Counted from the stretch's first letter, positions 48,736 through 58,258 are shown. The stretch is DNA of 64,000 nucleotides from Helicobacter pylori (GCF_016748675.1 NZ_CP051534.1:992001-1056000), one strand, 5' to 3'. Numbers and translations are program-made. The notes: generated by a model not told the origin, from the sequence alone.

Positions 48736-49905
48736 TCACGATAAGGTTTTAAAGAGATGGGGGTTATTTTTAAAATCTCTGATCGCTTCTTCATAAACCT
48801 TTTCAATTTGAATGACTGAATTTTCTAAAGTGTAGTTTAAAGCGCTTTTAGCGTATTCGTTTTGCATTCTTTCTCTTTCAAGCTTGTTTTCTAACCACCA
48901 ATCTATTTTAGCGCTCAAATCTTTAGCGTTATTGGGCTCAAACAATGATCGTTCATCTAGCGCGAATTGCCTGGTCGCGCTTAAAGGGCTATTGGCGATA
49001 ACAGGCACAATCCCCACGCTAATAGCCTCTAAACACGCAATCGCTTCGCTTTCCACATTGGCTGTGTGCACATAAAGGGTGCAAGTTTTTAAAATCTCTA
49101 ACAATTCATTAGAATTGACAAACCCAAACTCCGTTTTTACGCCTAGTTTTTGGGCTAAAAGTTTGATTTTTTTCTCATCAGGCCCTTTGCCTTTGAGTAA
49201 TAATACAATGTCTTGTTTGTATCGGCTTAAAGCAACCGCTTTGATTAAAACGCTTTGGTTTTTTTCATTAGAATAGCGCCCTACCATAGCGATTTTAAAG
49301 GGTGTGGTGTCAAAAAGGCTTTTTTGCGGGTGTTCAAATTTAAACATGGGATCAAAGCCGTTAGAAATAGCGTATTTTTTCCCTCCATAGTTGTATTTTT
49401 CTAATTCTTCTACAATGAATTTTGACGGGCAATGGATATGGTGGATATAGCGGTAATGCGAAGATTTAAACCACGAAAAAAGCATCATGTTAAACCAAGA
49501 AAACCACCCCAATTTCATGTTATAGGAAATATGCTCTGGCTGTAAATGGAAAGAGCCAATATAAGGCACTTGCATTTCTCGCGCGATTTTTACGGCTGTT
49601 TTTTCTAGCAAAAAAGGCAAATAAGTATGGATCATATCCGCTCCCTTAAAAGCCTTTCGTAGAATTTTTTCATCCGGTTTAGCAAAAAGGATGTGTTGTT
49701 TGTGTGAAATTTCTGTAACTAGGGGGATATAGCGCTCTTTAAGGTTGTAATACCCCTCTTCTTCACTCCCTAAATTATCCACATAAGGGGCAACCACTCT
49801 CATCACATGCCCTCTTTTTTTCAGCGCTTCAAAGAAACGAAACGCCGTCATAGAAGTGCCATTACTGGTGTCTTTAAAGCTATCCACGACTAAAACAATA
49901 ACCAT
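48736..49905 (-). CDS. cgt: Cholesterol alpha-glucosyltransferase
   Basis: GT4-family glycosyltransferase that adds glucose from UDP-glucose to host cholesterol; the glycolipid helps H. pylori evade phagocytosis and T cells. It is 389 residues. GT-B features: AMVGRYSNEKNQSVLIKAV for the C-terminal Rossmann and the ESEAIACLEAISVGIVPV region with the E-x7-E nucleotide-sugar motif. A basic, aromatic stretch (MKLGWFSWFNMMLFSWFKSSHYRYIHH) around 130-160, quoted in part as GWFSWFNMMLFSWFK, is thought to bind membranes. The synteny with speA is typical of H. pylori. Confidence 0.95.
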   Translation of the reverse strand: MVIVLVVDSFKDTSNGTSMTAFRFFEALKKRGHVMRVVAPYVDNLGSEEEGYYNLKERYIPLVTEISHKQHILFAKPDEKILRKAFKGADMIHTYLPFLLEKTAVKIAREMQVPYIGSFHLQPEHISYNMKLGWFSWFNMMLFSWFKSSHYRYIHHIHCPSKFIVEELEKYNYGGKKYAISNGFDPMFKFEHPQKSLFDTTPFKIAMVGRYSNEKNQSVLIKAVALSRYKQDIVLLLKGKGPDEKKIKLLAQKLGVKTEFGFVNSNELLEILKTCTLYVHTANVESEAIACLEAISVGIVPVIANSPLSATRQFALDERSLFEPNNAKDLSAKIDWWLENKLERERMQNEYAKSALNYTLENSVIQIEKVYEEAIRDFKNNPHLFKTLS

Positions 49906-49909
49906 TTAA

Positions 49910-50338
49910 CTACTCTTCTTTAAAATTGAATTTAAAAGGCTTTTTATCAAACACCACGATTTCTATCATTCCCTCTAAAACCTGAATGTCTAACACAAAC
50001 GCCTCTATTTTTATTTCAGCTTTTTTCACGCCATCTTGAATGACTTGCGCTTTAATGAGCGCTTCTTGATTCAATTCTAGGGGGGCGTAAAAATTGATGT
50101 TATTAGAAACCACCACGCTGTGCCTTTTATTCAACGCGCACAAGGCCGCATAATTGCACGCAATAAGCACAAACCCGGCATGCACAAAATTTTCTTCATA
50201 CACCATGCTTTCATTGCCCTTGAAACGCGCATGGGCTATATCTTTTTCTAAAACGACTAGTTCAGTGCCAACGCTTGGTTTGAAATTCTTACAAGTCTCT
50301 AAAGAGTCATAATCCACACGAACGACTGATTCTTGCAC
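49910..50338 (-). CDS. Hotdog-fold thioesterase-like protein
   Basis: A 142-residue protein with hotdog-type patterning: a FVHAGFVLIACNYAALCAL central helix after ENF, then strand-rich segments (VVVSNNINFYAPL, ALIKAQVIQ). It lacks an obvious lipoyl or acyl-CoA reductase partner. Acyl-CoA or acyl-ACP thioesterase is the best inference. Starts 14 bases after cmoB and stops 4 bases before cgt. Confidence 0.75.
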   Translation of the reverse strand: MQESVVRVDYDSLETCKNFKPSVGTELVVLEKDIAHARFKGNESMVYEENFVHAGFVLIACNYAALCALNKRHSVVVSNNINFYAPLELNQEALIKAQVIQDGVKKAEIKIEAFVLDIQVLEGMIEIVVFDKKPFKFNFKEE

Positions 50339-50352
50339 TATTTAATCCTTTA

Positions 50353-51138
50353 TTAAAGCTTGCTTGGTTTAAGCATCTTAAAATACCCCCTTAAAGGAGC
50401 GTCATACCCCTCTAAAGTTTTAGAATAATCCGTTTTATCCAAAAAATCTTCCAAACTCTGCCCCAAAATAAAATCCGTTTTACGCTGTTCTTTAGGCGTG
50501 GTCTTTGAAACGCTAAGAATCTCAAAATTTTCAAACCCCACCCTTTCGCACCACCCTTTTAGCGCACTAACGCTAGGGATAAAATAAACGTTTTTCATTT
50601 TAGCGTAAGTTTTTTTAGGGCAAAGGGCGATGTCTAGGGGCGAATTAATAATGAGCGTATCCAACACCAGCTCCCCTTTTATTTTTAAAGCATGATACAA
50701 GGCTTTTAAAGCCTCTAGCGGGCTTTTTCTGTGGTATAGCACTCCTAAGCAAAAAATGACATCAAAAGCGTTAGAGTATTTTTCATGCAAATCCTCTACC
50801 CCTAAAGACTCATAAATGATTTTTTTTTCTTTATCAAAAAAGGGGGCTAAAAATTCAAATTGTTTTTTGACTAAAACGCCCGGATCAAACCCCACCAAAC
50901 TTTTAGGCTTATATTCTAGCATTTTAAACAAGTAATAGCCGTTATTGCAACCCACATCAGCCACAACCTTATCTTTTAAAGGAGTGGCGTTTTTGACTAG
51001 ATCCCATTTAATAGAGCTATCCCATTCGCTATCAATCTTGATTTGAGAAATTTCAAAAGGGCCTTTACGCCATGGCCTTAACGCCATGATTTCTTCTAAA
51101 AGGGTTTTTGGATTGAGTTTATCGTTACAAATGAGCAT
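50353..51138 (-). CDS. cmoB: tRNA uridine-34 carboxymethyltransferase CmoB
   Basis: Transfers a carboxymethyl group from carboxy-SAM to 5-hydroxyuridine 34, making cmo5U in tRNA wobble positions. The class I methyltransferase motif VADVGCNNGYY is at 59-69 (short N-terminus compared with E. coli CmoB). WRKGPFEISQIKIDSEWDSSIKW and GVLYHRKSPLEAL are CmoB-like. At 261 residues it is shorter than in gamma-proteobacteria but typical for Epsilonproteobacteria. The partner CmoA is not in the window. Confidence 0.88.
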   Translation of the reverse strand: MLICNDKLNPKTLLEEIMALRPWRKGPFEISQIKIDSEWDSSIKWDLVKNATPLKDKVVADVGCNNGYYLFKMLEYKPKSLVGFDPGVLVKKQFEFLAPFFDKEKKIIYESLGVEDLHEKYSNAFDVIFCLGVLYHRKSPLEALKALYHALKIKGELVLDTLIINSPLDIALCPKKTYAKMKNVYFIPSVSALKGWCERVGFENFEILSVSKTTPKEQRKTDFILGQSLEDFLDKTDYSKTLEGYDAPLRGYFKMLKPSKL

Positions 51139-51141
51139 GAC

Positions 51142-52161
51142 CTACCATAGCGTGGGGGTTTTTTTAAAAAGAGGGGGGTTTAAAAGGGATTCTAAATGAT
51201 GGGAGCTAATCCCATAGATAAAAGCGAAATTAAACGCTAAATTTTTTAATTGCTCTTTTAAGTTGTTTTGGGTGGTGTAACAATAAGGGTTATTTTTTTC
51301 AAAGAAAGCCGCGCTGTTTTTACGACAAAACACGACAATTTTCCCCCACGATAAAGTCTCAAGGGCTTTTTGAAGCATCATTTCAAACAATTCTTTTGAA
51401 GTCTCAGCGATAACCACCCTTGCCGTTGCGCCATAGGGGGCTATTTCTAAATTTTTATTCACAAAAAAGGGTTTGCAATGATCTAGTGGGTATTCTTTCT
51501 TGCCTAAAAGATTCAAATCAAACGCAATTTGTAATTTCTCGCACAATTGAATCACCCTTTTTAAAGGCTCTAAAAAGATGCATGGCATTTTGAATTCGTA
51601 TTCTTGTTTTTCATAGACTAAAGCGCTGCAAAAAAAGGATTGGTTGAGAATCATTAAACGACTTTCTTTTAAATCTTCCTTTAAATCTTCTCTCAAACGC
51701 TCTTGCTTATAAAACAAATGGAGCCACTCCAATTTATCAAAAAAGGCTATTTTACACCCCTCCATAATGAACAAATCTTCAAGGCTCTCTTTCAAACACC
51801 ACACAAAATCGCTCACGATGATTTTAGAAGCGATCTCTAATTCTATGGGGCTTAGTAACGCCCCAACCACGCGCTCGTTCAACAAACAAAATTTAAACAA
51901 ATGATTCAAAGAATGCTCTATATCTTTAAGCTTGATCCATGCCACATCCTTATCGCTTAAAGGATATTCTCCTGCGTATAAAATCCCATAAGCCCCTAAC
52001 TCTAAAGCTTTAGGAATGAGAGCATGATCCTTAGCCACAAATAAAGAGCCTTTTTGGACTTTGTTTAAAGACAAAACAATGGAATTAAAATAGCTGATTG
52101 AGGGCGTGTTTTGCAATTCGCCCAAACTCAACTCTACGGCTTCATTCACCCCTAATCGCAT
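51142..52161 (-). CDS. Hypothetical protein with MurF N-domain-like start
   Basis: A 339-residue soluble protein. The segment NKVQKGSLFVAKDHALIPKA followed by LELGAYGILYAGEYPL resembles the UDP-substrate-binding N-terminal domain of MurE/MurF ligases (the pattern is GDLFVA...H.f...A...GA...i). The central ATPase motif of Mur ligases, GTxGK, is not visible, so it is not a ligase. Later there is an alternating Leu/Lys/Glu pattern. It begins directly after metG with no gap. Function unknown. Confidence 0.7.
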   Translation of the reverse strand: MRLGVNEAVELSLGELQNTPSISYFNSIVLSLNKVQKGSLFVAKDHALIPKALELGAYGILYAGEYPLSDKDVAWIKLKDIEHSLNHLFKFCLLNERVVGALLSPIELEIASKIIVSDFVWCLKESLEDLFIMEGCKIAFFDKLEWLHLFYKQERLREDLKEDLKESRLMILNQSFFCSALVYEKQEYEFKMPCIFLEPLKRVIQLCEKLQIAFDLNLLGKKEYPLDHCKPFFVNKNLEIAPYGATARVVIAETSKELFEMMLQKALETLSWGKIVVFCRKNSAAFFEKNNPYCYTTQNNLKEQLKNLAFNFAFIYGISSHHLESLLNPPLFKKTPTLW

Positions 52162-54114
52162 TTAGCTGATCAAACTTCCTGCAATTTTTTCTCTGGTAGG
52201 GCTAATTAAAGCCAGATTATCATTATCTCGCACCGCTAAAATCATGCCCTCACTCATTTCACCCATAAGCTTTGCGGGTTTTAAATTAGCCACCACGCAC
52301 ACCATTTGACCCACCAAGCTTTCAGGCTCATAATCCAAAGCGATCCCTGAGATGATCTGCCTCAAACGACCTTCGCCTAAATCCACTTTTAAGCGTAATA
52401 ATTTATTGGACTTTTCAATCCTTTGAGCTTCTTTGATAAGCCCCACCTTAATCTCTACTTTTTTAAAATCCTCAATGCCGATATAGTTTTCTTGTGTTGG
52501 TGGGGCTTTTTCTTTTGCGTCCTTTTTTTCTTTTTCGTTTTTTTCTGGTGGGGCTTCTCCCGCTTTTTCAGTCTTTTCAATTTTCTCCATTTTGGAAAAT
52601 AAAGGCTCGGTGTCTTGTAGAACCATATCTTGTAATTTTTTAGCCTTAAAAAAGCGTTCGTAATTATTGGGCGTGATTTCTACACGAAAAGCGCTCGCTA
52701 ATTTCATAGCGCTCTTTGGCATGAACGCATAGAGCAAGAAACTTGATTGCAACAGCGCGTTTGCGATCAAGCTCAATAAGGCTTCTAGTTTTTCTGATTC
52801 GTTGTTTTTGTGCAAGACCCACGGCTCTTCTTTAGCGATGAGTTTGTTTAAAAAATCATAAACGCCAAACAATTCTTCTAAAGCTTTATGCAATTGCATT
52901 TTAGGCACAAAAGAATTAGCGTTATCTAAAATTTGATGCGCTTTTTCTAGCTCTTTAGAATAATAAGCGGTGATTTTGGCGCTTTTTAGAGAATAATTGA
53001 AATATTTTTTAGCCATGCCTAGCAAGCGATTCAACAAATTCCCCAAATCGTTATTCAAATTCGCGTTGATCCTTTCTACTAACGCTTTTTTAGAAAAATC
53101 CCCATCTTGCCCAAAAGGCACTTCACGCAATAAAAAATAGCGTAATTCTTCAATCCCATACTCCATAGCGAGCTTTTGAGCGTCTAAAACATTACCCAAG
53201 CTCTTACTCATTTTCACGCCCTCTATCGTCCACCACCCATGCACGCAAAGCTGTTTGAATAGGGGCAAATTCAAACTCATCAAAAAAGCCGGCCAATAAA
53301 TGGCATGGAAGCGTAAAATATCCTTACCCACAATATGCCTAGCGCGTTCAAAATGCGCCATTTTATTGTCTAAACCGTTCAAATACCCTAACGCGCTCGC
53401 ATAATTCAATAAAGCGTCCAGCCAAACATACACCACATGTTTAGGATCGTTCATTTTTTTAGGCAAAGGAATGCCCCATTCAAAGCTCGTGCGCGTGATA
53501 GACAGATCCAATAAACCCTGCTCAATAAAAGAAGTTACTTCATTTTTACGATAAATAGGCAAAATCGCTTCAGGGTTTTTAGCGTAAAATTCCAATAAAG
53601 GCTTTTCATACGCGCTCAATCTGAAAAAATAACTCTCTTCTTCTAAAAGCGTGGTTTCTCTCAAGCAATCAGGGCATAAGACTTTATCGTTCGTGTTGTC
53701 CGTTTTAGAAATCGCGCAATAACTCTCACAGCTCACGCAATAATACCCACTATAAGCGCCTTTATAAATATCCCCTTTTTCAAACATGATTTCAAAGGCG
53801 TTTTGCACGCATTTTTGATGCTCGCTGTCTGTGGTGCGGATAAAACCATCATAATCCAAATTGAAAAAATCCCACTGGTTTTTAAAAATCGCGCTAATGC
53901 TATCGGCGTAAGCTTTAGGGCTTTGATTTCTCAGTCTTGCGCTTTGTTCGATCTTTTGCCCATGCTCATCGGTGCCGGTTAAAAAAAAGACTTCTTCGCC
54001 TTGAAGCGTGTAATATTTCTTTAAAGTATCCGCAATCAAAGTCGTATAAGCATGGCCAATATGGGGAATATCATTCACATAATAAATGGGGGTTGTGATC
54101 AGTGATTTTTGCAT
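52162..54114 (-). CDS. metG: Methionyl-tRNA synthetase
   Basis: Class I aminoacyl-tRNA synthetase. The HIGH-type motif is HIGH at 18-21 (PHIGHAYTT), the KMSKS motif is GVKMSKSLGN around 300-310. A zinc-knuckle CVSCESYC...CPDC lies around 125-150. A charged linker (about 500-545; EKTEKAGEAPPEKNEKEKK) leads to a C-terminal tRNA-binding OB domain (IEDFKKVEIKVGLIKEAQRI). At 650 residues it is the long, dimerising form. First gene of the operon that ends with speA; its promoter region lies at 54115-54170. Confidence 0.97.
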   Translation of the reverse strand: MQKSLITTPIYYVNDIPHIGHAYTTLIADTLKKYYTLQGEEVFFLTGTDEHGQKIEQSARLRNQSPKAYADSISAIFKNQWDFFNLDYDGFIRTTDSEHQKCVQNAFEIMFEKGDIYKGAYSGYYCVSCESYCAISKTDNTNDKVLCPDCLRETTLLEEESYFFRLSAYEKPLLEFYAKNPEAILPIYRKNEVTSFIEQGLLDLSITRTSFEWGIPLPKKMNDPKHVVYVWLDALLNYASALGYLNGLDNKMAHFERARHIVGKDILRFHAIYWPAFLMSLNLPLFKQLCVHGWWTIEGVKMSKSLGNVLDAQKLAMEYGIEELRYFLLREVPFGQDGDFSKKALVERINANLNNDLGNLLNRLLGMAKKYFNYSLKSAKITAYYSKELEKAHQILDNANSFVPKMQLHKALEELFGVYDFLNKLIAKEEPWVLHKNNESEKLEALLSLIANALLQSSFLLYAFMPKSAMKLASAFRVEITPNNYERFFKAKKLQDMVLQDTEPLFSKMEKIEKTEKAGEAPPEKNEKEKKDAKEKAPPTQENYIGIEDFKKVEIKVGLIKEAQRIEKSNKLLRLKVDLGEGRLRQIISGIALDYEPESLVGQMVCVVANLKPAKLMGEMSEGMILAVRDNDNLALISPTREKIAGSLIS

Positions 54115-54235
54115 CTTTATAATCGTGTTACCTTAAATTTGTTTAAATCTCTTAATTTTAACATGCTTTTAAAAATTTAGAGAATAGAGGTTGCATTTAT
54201 GCTTATTTGTGGGGTGTTTTTAGCTTAAAATTCAT

Positions 54236-54241
54236 TATAAT
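54236..54241 (+). promoter_or_regulatory. Pribnow box for cfa
   Basis: Perfect TATAAT, 42 bases before the ATG at 54283. Confidence 0.55.
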
Positions 54242-54282
54242 TAACGCTCAAAAAATTGAAAAAGAGTTCAAGGAATAGACAG

Positions 54283-55452
54283 ATGATTTCAAAATTTTTG
54301 CTCAAAAGCATGTTCAAGCAGTGGAAAAACGGCGATTATCAGGTCGTTTTTTGGGATAATAGCGTTTATAGGAATGGCGAACATTCGCCTAAATTCACCC
54401 TTAAAATCCATCGCCCCCTAAAATTTAGCGATATTAAAAAAGACATGTCTTTGACGATCGCTGAGGCTTATATGGACGGCGTGATTGATATTGAAGGCTC
54501 TATGGATGAGGTGATGCATTCTTTGTATTTGCAAACCAATTATGAGCATTTGCACAAACATGATAACGCTAAAGCTATCCAAAAGCCCATCAAAGAAAGC
54601 TCCAACATTTCTAAACATTACGATCTAGGGAATGACTTTTATTCTATCTGGCTAGATGAAACCTTAAGCTATTCATGCGCGTATTTCAAAAAAGACGATG
54701 ACACCCTCCATGCCGCCCAGCTCCAAAAATTAGATCACACTTTAAAAAAACTCCACCTAAAACCTGGCGAAAAACTGCTGGATATAGGCTGTGGTTGGGG
54801 CTATCTCTCTGTAAAAGCTGCACAAGAATACGGGGCGGAAGTGATGGGGATCACCATTTCTAGCGAGCAATACAAACAGGCTAACAAACGAGTCCAAGAG
54901 CTAGGCTTAGAAGATAGAGTAACGATCAAATTATTGAATTACCAGGATTTAGACGGGCGCTTATACCGCTTTGATAAAGTGGTGAGCGTGGGCATGTTTG
55001 AGCATGTGGGTAAGGATAATTTGCCCTTTTATTTCAAAAAAGTTAAAGAAGTGTTAAAAACGGGCGGGATGTTTTTGCTCCACTCCATTTTATGCTGTTT
55101 TGAAGGCAAGACTAACGCATGGGTGGATAAATACATCTTCCCGGGCGGTTATTTGCCCTCTTTAAGAGAAGTGATGAGCGTGATGAGCGAATGCGACTTC
55201 CACTTGCTCATGGCTGAAAGCTTACGCATCCATTACGCTAAGACTTTAGACATTTGGCGAAACAACTTCAACCACAATCTAGACCAAGTGAAAAGACTCG
55301 GCTATGATGAACGCTTTATCCGCATGTGGGATCTGTATTTAAGGACTTGCGCTTCCGCTTTCAGGGTGGGGAGCGCGGATTTATTCCAATTGCTTTTAAC
55401 CAACAGCGTGGATAACACTTTCCCCTTAACCAAAGAATACATCTACCAGTAA
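54283..55452 (+). CDS. cfa: Cyclopropane-fatty-acyl-phospholipid synthase
   Basis: Methylates cis double bonds in membrane phospholipid acyl chains with SAM to form cyclopropane rings; C19 cyclopropane acid is a main fatty acid in H. pylori. From the ATG at 54283 (389 residues; AAGGAA upstream) the SAM motif LLDIGCGWGYLSV lies near residue 165-177. VSVGMFEHVGKDNLPFYFKK and the SFRVGSADLFQLL-like C-terminus (AFRVGSADLFQLLLTN) are typical. A longer frame from 54256 overlaps the ribosome site. Confidence 0.96.
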   Translation: MISKFLLKSMFKQWKNGDYQVVFWDNSVYRNGEHSPKFTLKIHRPLKFSDIKKDMSLTIAEAYMDGVIDIEGSMDEVMHSLYLQTNYEHLHKHDNAKAIQKPIKESSNISKHYDLGNDFYSIWLDETLSYSCAYFKKDDDTLHAAQLQKLDHTLKKLHLKPGEKLLDIGCGWGYLSVKAAQEYGAEVMGITISSEQYKQANKRVQELGLEDRVTIKLLNYQDLDGRLYRFDKVVSVGMFEHVGKDNLPFYFKKVKEVLKTGGMFLLHSILCCFEGKTNAWVDKYIFPGGYLPSLREVMSVMSECDFHLLMAESLRIHYAKTLDIWRNNFNHNLDQVKRLGYDERFIRMWDLYLRTCASAFRVGSADLFQLLLTNSVDNTFPLTKEYIYQ

Positions 55453-55461
55453 TTGCAAGTT

Positions 55462-57333
55462 TTAGATTTTAGCCCCTTCTTTCAGGCTAACTTCTGGCAA
55501 ACTCTCCACATACAAACTCTGTGATGGGAAAGCAAAACTCAAATGGTGCTTTTCTACGATTCCCATGATTTTTAGCATCACGTCTTCTTTGACTTCTAGC
55601 CACTCTTCCCAAACCACCGTCTTAGAAAAGCAATACACCAAAATATTAATAGAGCTGTCCGCAAATTGATCCAAGAAGACAAACAAATTGTTTTTATACC
55701 CTAAAAAATCATCAATAGAAACAATATCCTTTTTAAACATGTAGCGGTAATCGCTCACGTTTTGCAAAGCGCTATCGGCTCCATTAGCGATTTTAGGGTG
55801 GTTTTCTAGCATTTCTTTAATGTCTTTCACGCAAAGCTGTAAAGCGCTTTGACTGGAGCTATAGGTTAAGCCTATTTCCATTTTAATACGCCTTCCCACT
55901 TTACGACGGCTCCAATTCCTGATGGGTTTTCCAGCTAATTCTGAATTAGGCACGGACAAAAGAGCGTTATCAAAGGCTCTGATCGTGGTGCGTCTTAACC
56001 CCATTTCCACCACCGTGCCTTCCACTTCACCGCACACGATCCAATCCCCTTGAGAAAACGAATTGTCTAACAACAAGATGACAGAAGCAAAAAAATTCGC
56101 CAACACGTCTTTAACCGCCAAAGCCACCGCTAACCCCCCAATCCCCAAAGAAGCGATGATGGCTGAAACGTTAAACCCTAGTTGTTTCAAAACCCCTAAA
56201 AGTGCGACAATAAAAATCAAAAAATACACGACTTTTAAGATCAAGTTGATCACTTCTTTTCTAAAATTGTGCGTGCTTTTGGTAGCCATATTCGTAACTA
56301 ACGCTTCCCCATAGCCTTTAAAGAGCGCTATCACTAACCATGCTAAAAGCATGATATACACCGCGCCCACCCACATAGAAACTTTAGGAGGCGATGCGTT
56401 AGGGTAGTAGAAAATGTCTAAAGCCACATCGCAACTGAATAGGGCTAAAAAGACAGAAACCGGCGAAACAATGCTGCTTTGCACATTGACATGCATTTTT
56501 TTATTGCGTTGCATGATTTCAAAAATACGATCTAATAATAAGGCTAAAAGCCAAGTGATCAATTTCCTTAAACCCAGCAATAAGGCTAAAATCATCAAAG
56601 CCAGCGCGATCTTACTCACTTGCAAACTATGGGTTGTGAAAGGCAAGACCTTACTGATTTTGTTTAACACAAAATCCATATTCACTTCCATGATCAAGTT
56701 CTTAGGAAGCACTTCTTTAGGGTGGTTTTTAATGTAACGCAAGACTTCAGTGTAAGTGTTCAAACGCAATTCATAATCGCTAAACATCTGCTCTAATTCA
56801 TGCATTTTGACATTGCCTAAATTTTTAGGGAAAGTGTAGAGTTTGAATTGCCCTAAACGCAAAAGGAAAGCATCGCTGATACTTTCCACGTCTTTTTGTT
56901 CGCTAAAAATATCAATACTGCTCCTGATTTTATCTATAAAACGATACAAAATTTCATCTATCAACAAAATATCTAAAGACAATCTATCTTTCATGAAAGT
57001 GTAGAAATCATCACCCTTAATGCTTTTAGACAAACGCTTTTTGATTTTTTCCTGCTCTTTTAAATTTTGGTTTATGTCAATCCCGATCTTATCCCTTTCA
57101 TTCAACACTTTAGAAGTCAAACTTTTAATCAAATCGTTCTTTTGGGTGTTGTACAGAGAGATTTCAGCGCTTCTTTCAGGGTTTTTTTTGTAAGTTTCAA
57201 TGACTTGATTGAGCTGGTTGATTTGATTGAAAATCAAAAACAAATCCACCGCATCTGTTTCATGCTCTTCAACCGCCCTCAAAGGATTTAAAAAGAGCGA
57301 TAATACCAATACCCACCACAATAACAAACGCAT
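55462..57333 (-). CDS. Large mechanosensitive channel, MscS family
   Basis: About 623 residues from the ATG at 57333 (a further ATG at 57345 is in frame). A signal-type N-terminus is followed by a long helical periplasmic domain (about 25-230), then four or five membrane spans. The last span and pore helix contain LGIGGLAVALAVKDVLANFFASVIL, given here as GIGGLAVALAVKDVLANFF, as in MscS TM3. The soluble C-terminal vestibule has GDWIVCGEVEGTVVEMGLRR and PNSELAGKPIRNWSRRK. Like MscK/YbdG-size channels, it should open under osmotic down-shock. Second MscS protein in the window. Confidence 0.9.
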   Translation of the reverse strand: MRLLLWWVLVLSLFLNPLRAVEEHETDAVDLFLIFNQINQLNQVIETYKKNPERSAEISLYNTQKNDLIKSLTSKVLNERDKIGIDINQNLKEQEKIKKRLSKSIKGDDFYTFMKDRLSLDILLIDEILYRFIDKIRSSIDIFSEQKDVESISDAFLLRLGQFKLYTFPKNLGNVKMHELEQMFSDYELRLNTYTEVLRYIKNHPKEVLPKNLIMEVNMDFVLNKISKVLPFTTHSLQVSKIALALMILALLLGLRKLITWLLALLLDRIFEIMQRNKKMHVNVQSSIVSPVSVFLALFSCDVALDIFYYPNASPPKVSMWVGAVYIMLLAWLVIALFKGYGEALVTNMATKSTHNFRKEVINLILKVVYFLIFIVALLGVLKQLGFNVSAIIASLGIGGLAVALAVKDVLANFFASVILLLDNSFSQGDWIVCGEVEGTVVEMGLRRTTIRAFDNALLSVPNSELAGKPIRNWSRRKVGRRIKMEIGLTYSSSQSALQLCVKDIKEMLENHPKIANGADSALQNVSDYRYMFKKDIVSIDDFLGYKNNLFVFLDQFADSSINILVYCFSKTVVWEEWLEVKEDVMLKIMGIVEKHHLSFAFPSQSLYVESLPEVSLKEGAKI

Positions 57334-57724
57334 GCAAAACCCCACTCAAACAAGATAAAATCTTTCTCACAATTCCTAGCGATTATACCAAAAATTAGAA
57401 ACGCTTCGCCCCATAAAGTTGGTCATGCAATTTGAAAGCGCTTTTTGTTTAGCCCTAAAAAGCGGGCTTTATCCCAATTGTGAGCCTCTTTTTAGATCGC
57501 TATATCACTTGATGCAATGCTTGGAGTATTTTTTTAAATTTCATGATTAAGACTCAATTAAAAACTTAATTTTTAACAAAAACTCTTGCCTTATTTAATA
57601 TTTTTATAGTAGGACTTTGCATAGGCCGTAGTCAAAAAGCTTTCCCTATTCGGTGCAATGAAGTCACGGATAATGTATACATTTTTATATATCTCTTATT
57701 CTTTAAATTTTATCATCGCTTTTG
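57334..57724. other. Non-coding gap after the large channel gene
   Basis: No believable gene. The stretch is A/T-rich with scattered hairpins and a mostly random frame structure. Some strains carry an insertion sequence in this neighbourhood, but none is seen here. Confidence 0.4.
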
Positions 57725-57880
57725 TTAAATATTCTTGCGTGAGATCCATGCTTTAGGGATTTCTAACCCTATCTTTTGTAATTGGGCCATAGGGCAAAAG
57801 GGTAATCCAATCTCGCTTTTGCGCTTGCGATACCACTCATCATTCTTTAAAAAACGCCTTTTAGGCTTCAAATACAGCTA
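57725..57880 (-). pseudogene. Short coding remnant of unknown origin
   Basis: On the minus strand a frame of about 47 codons reads KPKRRFLKNDEWYRKRKSEI and continues GLPFCPMAQLQKIGLEIPKA to a TAA at 57725. It has no start codon of its own. The composition is protein-like. The upstream end breaks in another frame. It may be a relic of a gene lost by insertion or deletion. Unknown family. Confidence 0.3.
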
Positions 57881-57898
57881 AAACAAAGGGATTTGTAA

Positions 57899-57997
57899 TC
57901 AATCTTTAGAAGAAAAAACCATAAAAATGTAGTATCCTATGCCTACAAGAAAAACAAGAATTAAGAAAATGAGCAATCCCCACTCTAAAGAATCCAT
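57899..57997 (-). CDS. 32-residue single-span membrane micro-protein
   Basis: ATG at 57997 with AGAGGAATT just before it starts MDSLEWGLLIFLILVFLVGI and ends MVFSSKD at TGA 57899. About 22 residues form one hydrophobic span, flanked by acidic residues outside and Ser-Lys at the C-terminus. It is just downstream of the tRNA-Arg gene on the same strand. Composition and the ribosome site support a real gene. It resembles the many small inner-membrane proteins of bacteria; a role is unknown. Confidence 0.6.
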   Translation of the reverse strand: MDSLEWGLLIFLILVFLVGIGYYIFMVFSSKD

Positions 57998-58023
57998 AAT
58001 TCCTCTTTAAAAAATGTCAAAAG

Positions 58024-58100
58024 TGGTGCGCTTGGCAGGACTCGAACCTGCGACCTACGGCTTAGAAGGCTGTTGCTCTATCCAGCTGAGCTACAAGCGC
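58024..58100 (-). tRNA. tRNA-Arg (UCU)
   Basis: Full cloverleaf on the minus strand: acceptor GCGCTTG with CAAGCGC, TCT anticodon in the loop CTTCTAA, GGTTCGAGTCC T-arm and encoded CCA. One A-C mismatch in the anticodon stem. Reads AGA/AGG. Confidence 0.93.
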
Positions 58101-58121
58101 ATTAATGGTATTAATGTTAGG

Positions 58122-58198
58122 TGGTACGCCCGAAGGGAGTCGAACCCCTAACCCCCAGATCCGAAGTCTGGTGCTCTATCCAATTGAGCTACGAACGC
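58122..58198 (-). tRNA. tRNA-Arg (UCG)
   Basis: Cloverleaf on the minus strand: acceptor GCGTTCG, anticodon loop CTTCGGA between CCAGA and TCTGG stems, so TCG; T-arm GGTTCGACTCC and encoded CCA. Reads CGA/CGG. Lies 21 bases upstream of the other tRNA-Arg. Confidence 0.93.
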
Positions 58199-58258
58199 TT
58201 ACAATTCAAATAAAGGAATGACTAACATAAAACTTGGTAAAACGCTTATTTAATGAGA

